Shown piece after piece: positions 5,676 through 9,276 of a DNA stretch of 9,276 bases. A program made the position numbers and the translations under genes. Origin of the DNA: Bacillota bacterium (lineage in GTDB: Bacteria > Bacillota > Clostridia > Christensenellales > UBA1242); assembly GCA_009780625.1 (NCBI GenBank), contig WQZR01000041.1:1-9276 (forward strand), read 5' to 3'. The notes below the pieces were generated by a model that ran no database searches, was not told where the DNA came from, and saw only the letters and a list, made by a program, of their open reading frames with translations. Numbering within the stretch: the stretch's first letter is position 1; each line of letters starts with the position of its first letter.

Positions 5676-6328
5676 TGAAAATTAAAAAATTTCCACAAAG
5701 TTGTTTAATGATTACGAAGGGCGTAACAAAATTACTAATCGACCCGGGCAATATGAAATTTGAAGAAAGATTTTTGGAAGAATGGAAAACTGCCACTGCA
5801 ATTTTGATTTCGCATAGACATGGCGACCATTGCTATACAGACAAAATTAAAGACTTAGGCATTCCGATTTACACAACTGCAGAGGTGGCGGCAAACCAGC
5901 TCGCTTTGAAAGTTGAAAGAATAATCAAAGAAGGCGACAAGTTGAAGTTTGGAAAACTTGAGGTTGAAGTTGTTAAAGCAGTTCATGGGTTTGCTCCTGT
6001 GATGAGGGAGAGTAAAGGTGAGATTTTTGAGTGTGTTGGTTTTATGTTTAGAGACGGCAAAAGCACAATGTATTTCACAAGCGACACGATTGCGTTTAAC
6101 AACAACTTTGAAGTTGACTATATATTTGCACCAGCATGTGGCAACTGCGTTGCGTTAGACGGAGTTGGTGCAGCACTATATGCCAAAATGGTTAAGGCTA
6201 AAAAACTTTTTGTTATTCATATGGATAACACCGCGCACGTGTTTAACATAAAAGAGATTAAGAAGGTTCTAAAAGAAAAAGAGGTTGACTTTAAGATTTT
6301 GGAATGTGGGCAACAAGTTAAACTCTAG
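5672..6328 (+). CDS. Metallo-beta-lactamase-fold hydrolase (UlaG-like)
   Basis: A 218-residue protein. The metal site is complete: His48-x-His50-x-Asp52-His53 (ISHRHGDH), His105 (VKAVHGF), Asp138 (FTSDT) and His183 (FVIHMDN). The short form, with LLIDPG early on and no extra domain, fits the UlaG/YcfI-like branch of MBL-fold hydrolases rather than true beta-lactamases. It would bind two metal ions and hydrolyse an ester, lactone or phosphodiester; the substrate is unknown. Cytoplasmic, no signal peptide. The start is ATG 5672, with AGGGAG at 5661-5666; the second Met at 5675 is equally possible. It overlaps the S51 gene by 4 bases, so the two products are probably made together. Confidence is high for the fold and low for the reaction. 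Confidence 0.9.
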   Translation: MMKIKKFPQSCLMITKGVTKLLIDPGNMKFEERFLEEWKTATAILISHRHGDHCYTDKIKDLGIPIYTTAEVAANQLALKVERIIKEGDKLKFGKLEVEVVKAVHGFAPVMRESKGEIFECVGFMFRDGKSTMYFTSDTIAFNNNFEVDYIFAPACGNCVALDGVGAALYAKMVKAKKLFVIHMDNTAHVFNIKEIKKVLKEKEVDFKILECGQQVKL

Positions 6329-6343
6329 ATAAAGGAAAAACAA

Positions 6344-7102
6344 ATGAAAGCAGTTATTGATTTAAAATCGAAAAGATGGGGAATAGCATTTTTGTGTTTG
6401 GGGGTTTTTAGCCTTTTTACTATTATTGCTTTCATGAGTTTGTGGCCATATTTTAGAGCGAGTGCAAGCAACCAAGTTTCAGGAATTAACTATCTTGCAT
6501 ATTTTACGTATCTTTCAAACCTGCTTGCAGCTGTTTGGCTTATATTGACAGGTATTTCAAATATCTTTAAATTTGAAAAACTGCAAAAGTTTCTGGTTTC
6601 GCCAAAAGTTTTTGTTGCAGTTGTTATGTATATCTTTGTTGTTGGGCTTGTGTTCTATGGCTTCCTTAGATGGGTGAACACACCATATCCTTGGAGCCTT
6701 TGGTATGCAAGACTGATTGACTTTTGCAATCATGGACTTTTTCCTCTGCTTATGACTTTGTTGTTTCTGTTTTCAAAGAATGAGGCAAAGGAAAGAATCA
6801 AGCAAAGACATGTTTTATTCTGGATGATATTTCCAATTGCATATGTGATTTTCAGTCTTGTGCGTGGCTCGATTGATGGGTTTTATGCATATCCATTCTT
6901 TGATTTAAATTGGGAAGTTTTCCAAAACATTGGTCTAACTTCGCCGTTCTTGTTTTTCCCGCTTTTGATGCTCTTAAGTTTTGGGGCGTTTTACGCAATG
7001 GGATTATTGTTTAAACTTATTTGGAACAGACTGAGCGGAATTGTTAAAGTGGTGGAAAAACCGCTAGTTGAAGAATTGGAAGAAGGGGTGGCTCATGAAT
7101 AA
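6344..7102 (+). CDS. Pr6Pr-type integral membrane protein
   Basis: A 252-residue protein with about six membrane helices, at residues 12-37, 50-75, 86-110, 119-143, 156-173 and 199-228. The signatures fit the Pr6Pr / FAR-17a-like membrane family: YFTYLSNLLAA (53-63) in the second helix, FCNHGLFPLL (127-136) with a membrane-embedded His, and LVRGS then FYAYPFFDLN (172-189) after the fifth. The biochemical role of this family is not established; conserved polar residues in the membrane (Asn59, His130, Arg174) hint at an enzyme or binding site. The C-terminal tail is cytoplasmic and acidic. The ribosome site is AAAGGA (6331-6336). The gene lies 15 bp after the MBL gene and overlaps the start of mgtE by 8 bases. 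Confidence 0.8.
   Translation: MKAVIDLKSKRWGIAFLCLGVFSLFTIIAFMSLWPYFRASASNQVSGINYLAYFTYLSNLLAAVWLILTGISNIFKFEKLQKFLVSPKVFVAVVMYIFVVGLVFYGFLRWVNTPYPWSLWYARLIDFCNHGLFPLLMTLLFLFSKNEAKERIKQRHVLFWMIFPIAYVIFSLVRGSIDGFYAYPFFDLNWEVFQNIGLTSPFLFFPLLMLLSFGAFYAMGLLFKLIWNRLSGIVKVVEKPLVEELEEGVAHE
7083..7088 (+). promoter_or_regulatory. Ribosome binding site that fixes the mgtE start
   Basis: AAGGGG lies 6 bp before ATG 7095, inside the end of the preceding gene. It favours this start over the ATG at 7068, which has no such site and would add nine unusual residues. Confidence 0.75.
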
Positions 7103-8444
7103 CGAACTTGATGAACTGTTTGAAAACAAAAAGTTTTCTGAACTAAAGAAAAGATTTGAAGATATGAACGAGGTGGACATTGCTCACTTTCTAGAAACAA
7201 TCAGAAAGGACGATGTTTTGTTTGTAAAGACATTTAAACTGCTTCATAAAGATTTGGCGGCGGAAGTTTTTTCTGAGCTTGAAACAGAAACCCAACAACA
7301 ACTTATGGAACTTCTGACAAACAATGAGGTTGCAAACCTTGTTAAGGAAATGTATGTGGACGACGCGGTGGACTTCTTGGAAGAACTTCCACCAAACATC
7401 ATTCGAAGAATTCTTAAATCAACAAACCAAGAAACAAGAGACAATATCAACAAACTGCTTAGTTATAAAGACAACGAAGCAGGAAGCATTATGACAACTG
7501 AGATGGTGTATTTTAGAAGAACACAAACAGTTGATGAAGCTTTTAAGGCAATCAGGGAGCATGGAAGAGATTTGGAAACATTAAGTTTGTTTTATGTTAT
7601 TGATAACAACAGAAAACTTGAGGGTGTTGTTTCGATTAGGGAACTTATGATGGCTAAGCCAAGCGACAAGCTTGAAGACATTATGGAAAAGAATGCAATT
7701 TTTGAAACCACTCATAGCGATTGCGAAGAAGTTGCAAACAGGCTTGCAGAATATGGTTTTGAAGCTATGCCGATTGTAGACAGCGAGCAGAAACTTGTGG
7801 GAATTGTGACTCTTGATGACGTGATTAAAGTTGTTCAACAAGCTGCAACAGAAGACATGCAAAAGATGATGGCGATTAGACCTATTGACAAACCATATTT
7901 AAAAGTTTCTGGCTGGAAGCATGCAAAGAGCAGAATTGTTTGGCTATTGGTGTTGTCGCTTGCAGCAATTGGCACTGGTGCAATTATAGAAGGATTTGAA
8001 GACGCTCTACGCTATATGCCAATTCTTATGGCATTCATTCCAATGCTTATGGATACAGGTGGGAACTGTGGTGCGCAGAGTTCAACGGTTATTGTTAGGG
8101 GAATGGCCCTAAACGAGATTAAAGCTAGTGACTTTTTTAGGGTTGTTTGGAAAGAGTTGCAAGTTGCATTCTATTGTGGTTTGATTGTTGGTGCTGTGAA
8201 CTTTATTAGAATTATTATTCAATACGGTGGAGACCAGTGGGGGCTTGGGCTTGTTGTGTGGCTTGGACTTTGGGCAACAATGATTATAAGCAAAATGCTT
8301 GGTGCTGCGCTTCCAACCATGGCTAAGAGAATGAAACTAGACCCTGCAATTATGTCTGCGCCGCTTATAACAACATTTGCAGATATATTAGGACTTCTGT
8401 GTTTCTTTGGTTTTGCAGTTTGGATTTTACAGATTACAATATAA
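7095..8444 (+). CDS. mgtE: Magnesium channel/transporter MgtE
   Basis: A 449-residue protein, almost the exact length of characterised MgtE. Domains in order: an acidic helical N domain (1 to about 120), a tandem CBS pair (about 130-250, opening with AGSIMT at 129-134 and ending near IVTLDDVIKVV), a plug-helix region, and a five-helix membrane domain from about 280. The conserved loop reads MLMDTGGNCGAQSSTVIVRG, with Cys325 where many homologues have Ala. Asp430 in the last helix (TTFADILGLL) corresponds to the pore Asp that binds Mg2+ in Thermus MgtE. The protein forms a homodimer in the cell membrane; the N and CBS domains bind Mg2+ and close the pore when cytosolic Mg2+ is high. The start overlaps the previous gene by 8 bases. 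No M-box riboswitch is present at this position, since the gene sits inside an operon. Confidence 0.97.
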   Translation: MNNELDELFENKKFSELKKRFEDMNEVDIAHFLETIRKDDVLFVKTFKLLHKDLAAEVFSELETETQQQLMELLTNNEVANLVKEMYVDDAVDFLEELPPNIIRRILKSTNQETRDNINKLLSYKDNEAGSIMTTEMVYFRRTQTVDEAFKAIREHGRDLETLSLFYVIDNNRKLEGVVSIRELMMAKPSDKLEDIMEKNAIFETTHSDCEEVANRLAEYGFEAMPIVDSEQKLVGIVTLDDVIKVVQQAATEDMQKMMAIRPIDKPYLKVSGWKHAKSRIVWLLVLSLAAIGTGAIIEGFEDALRYMPILMAFIPMLMDTGGNCGAQSSTVIVRGMALNEIKASDFFRVVWKELQVAFYCGLIVGAVNFIRIIIQYGGDQWGLGLVVWLGLWATMIISKMLGAALPTMAKRMKLDPAIMSAPLITTFADILGLLCFFGFAVWILQITI

Positions 8445-8467
8445 AAGGTTTTTAAAAACCTTTTTTT
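8443..8467 (+). terminator. Rho-independent terminator after mgtE
   Basis: AAAAGGTTTTT (8443-8453) is followed directly by its reverse complement (8454-8464), then more T. The practical hairpin has a TTAA loop and a mostly A-T stem with two G-C pairs, so it may be leaky. It begins inside the mgtE stop codon. Confidence 0.8.
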
Positions 8468-8504
8468 GTTTCTTCTCATAGATTAGTCTATAGGAGATAT
8501 ACAT

Positions 8505-8822
8505 ATGAGAAGACCAACAATGCCAGTCAGACCACCGCAACATAGACCACCATCAAACCGTCCGCCGCAACACTCACCTCGTCCGCCACAGGGTGGGTTT
8601 TTTCCGCCAGGCTTTCCGGTTATATCGCAAGGCAGAATTGCTTTCACAACACCTTTTGGAAGAGTTCCGATGCACAGGTTGCCAACAATATTTTCAGAAG
8701 TTGTCGATAGAATTCCACAAAGCACATGGGTTTGGACTTTTGGAGAAAGAAATGGCTGGACCGCGGTGGACTATAATGGTCGATTTGGATTTGTTGACTC
8801 AAGGTTCTTGATTTTTGTTTAG
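8505..8822 (+). CDS. Proline-rich protein with an SH3-like domain
   Basis: A 105-residue protein with ribosome site AGGAG (8492-8496), 8 bp before the ATG. Residues 2-38 are a Pro/Arg-rich arm with near-repeats of RPPQH (9-13, 19-23, with variants at 14-16 and 26-29). Residues about 41-104 look like a bacterial SH3 domain: GRIAFTTPFGRVPM, a Trp pair (75, 77), then GERNGWTAVDYNGRFGFVDSRFL, whose GWt-V-YNGr-GfV-s-L ending is typical. There is no signal peptide or membrane segment, so it appears cytoplasmic unless exported by another route. Bacterial SH3 domains often bind cell-wall peptides; whether this one binds its own Pro-rich arm is open. No clear promoter lies between the mgtE terminator and this gene, so read-through is likely. 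A weak inverted repeat (ATAGA 8478-8482, TCTAT 8487-8491) sits just before the ribosome site. Confidence 0.85.
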   Translation: MRRPTMPVRPPQHRPPSNRPPQHSPRPPQGGFFPPGFPVISQGRIAFTTPFGRVPMHRLPTIFSEVVDRIPQSTWVWTFGERNGWTAVDYNGRFGFVDSRFLIFV

Positions 8823-8836
8823 ATTGATAATATACT
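8808..8836 (+). promoter_or_regulatory. Promoter of the last gene, start predicted at its ATG
   Basis: TTGATT (8808-8813, 4 of 6 matches to -35), a 17-bp spacer and TATACT (8831-8836, 5 of 6). The expected start, 7 bases past the -10 box, is base 8843, the A of the ATG. The -35 box is inside the end of the SH3 protein gene. Confidence 0.65.
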
Positions 8837-8842
8837 AGGTGA

Positions 8843-9276
8843 ATGAAAATAAACCGAATCTATCCAGCTGACAGTGGTGCGATTGCTTCTTTTGAAACAA
8901 AGAATAATCTGATTCGCAGCCAGATTGTAAACTCTATTATGAGAGAGCCAAATTTTTATGACAAGATTGACAAACTTCGATATATTTTTCTAAATGGCTT
9001 GGCGTCGGTTGAAAAGGGAATTGGAACAGAAGGTGGCTATGGTTATGACTATGGTTTCATTTTTTCTGGAGATGCATATGCAAAACCATCTGTAACAAGA
9101 CATTTGATTGATGGGCAGTTTTATGACATTCCCGCTTTTACGGACGACACAACAAGATTGTCTCCAACGGTTCACATAACAAAACTCGCACAATGCACAA
9201 CATATGCAAGTGAGGTTTCAAGCATTCTGAACAATTGTGGCATTCAATGCGAGAAGGTGACAAAAGCCCAGATGTG
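8843..9276 (+). CDS. Protein of unknown function, possible papain-like cysteine enzyme (3' end outside window)
   Basis: The frame is open from ATG 8843 to the window end, giving 144 residues with no stop. It is preceded by a promoter whose start falls on the ATG. The GGTGA touching the ATG is too close to serve as a ribosome site, so the mRNA is likely leaderless. Codon use and composition match the neighbours. I recognise no family with certainty. Residues 35-75 include a helix (NFYDKIDKLRYIFLNGL) and a Gly/Tyr-rich stretch (EGGYGYDYG, 63-71). Residues 117-139, starting QCTTYASEV and ending GIQCEKV, follow the C-x-x-Y/F-A then G-I pattern of the transglutaminase/papain-like nucleophile helix, with Cys118 as candidate. 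If true, a His and an Asp should follow beyond the window. No signal peptide. Confidence 0.7.
   Translation, partial: MKINRIYPADSGAIASFETKNNLIRSQIVNSIMREPNFYDKIDKLRYIFLNGLASVEKGIGTEGGYGYDYGFIFSGDAYAKPSVTRHLIDGQFYDIPAFTDDTTRLSPTVHITKLAQCTTYASEVSSILNNCGIQCEKVTKAQM

Noticed and set aside
7095..8444. M-box riboswitch control of mgtE
   Set aside because: The gene overlaps the preceding coding region and has no leader of its own to hold a riboswitch.
8492..8507. Leader identical over 16 bases to the phage T7 gene 10 ribosome site used in expression vectors (AGGAGATATACATATG)
   Set aside because: The flanking bases differ and both neighbours fit the genome in composition and layout. A short AT-rich ribosome site can arise by chance, so there is no support for vector sequence.
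8990..9193. Minus-strand frame near the window end
   Set aside because: The plus frame from 8843 is open throughout and has a good promoter; the minus frame is short and has a cysteine-rich shadow composition.

Overview
The window is AT-rich, densely packed bacterial DNA. Most genes carry strong AGGAG-type ribosome binding sites, AGA dominates the arginine codons, and TGA is used as a stop (genetic code 11). It contains a DnaD-type replication protein domain, typical of Bacillota, and rho-independent terminators with long T runs. Together these suggest a low-GC member of the Bacillota, probably an uncultured clostridial or bacillar lineage; this is an inference and no species can be named. 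I see no transposase, phage structural gene, CRISPR array or insertion sequence.

Left part (1-2851): the end of a DnaD-domain gene is followed by a small basic protein of unknown function. A promoter in the tail of that gene then serves tRNA-Thr(GGT) with encoded CCA. Eighteen bases after the tRNA begins a zinc-ribbon/two-helix membrane protein with a TTG start, followed by a 351-residue orphan protein, apparently in one transcript.

Middle (2852-4618): a near-consensus promoter (TTGACA, 17 bp, TAAAAT) drives an ATP-grasp protein whose start codon lies about 10 bp past the -10 box, with no Shine-Dalgarno sequence. A perfect 13-bp-arm palindrome covers the -10 box and the start codon. This gene converges on a minus-strand gene of unknown function. 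The two stop codons lie symmetrically inside a single 17-bp-arm bidirectional terminator. The minus-strand gene and the next plus-strand gene have back-to-back promoters.

Right operon (4619-8444): five tightly spaced or overlapping genes encode a small membrane/zinc-ribbon protein, an S51 (PepE-like) serine peptidase, a metallo-beta-lactamase-fold hydrolase, a Pr6Pr-type multi-pass membrane protein and the magnesium channel MgtE. A terminator closes the operon. The set looks like housekeeping and accessory genes rather than one obvious pathway.

End (8445-9276): a small protein joins a proline-rich tail to an SH3-like domain. A second promoter (TTGATT, 17 bp, TATACT) follows, whose predicted transcription start falls on the ATG of the last gene. 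That gene is cut by the window edge and carries a weak papain/transglutaminase-like cysteine motif.

The least expected features are the two candidate leaderless genes in a region otherwise rich in Shine-Dalgarno sites, the palindrome at the ATP-grasp start, the tRNA-led mRNA, and the SH3 protein carrying its own proline-rich tail. I did not identify a convincing new multi-gene system.
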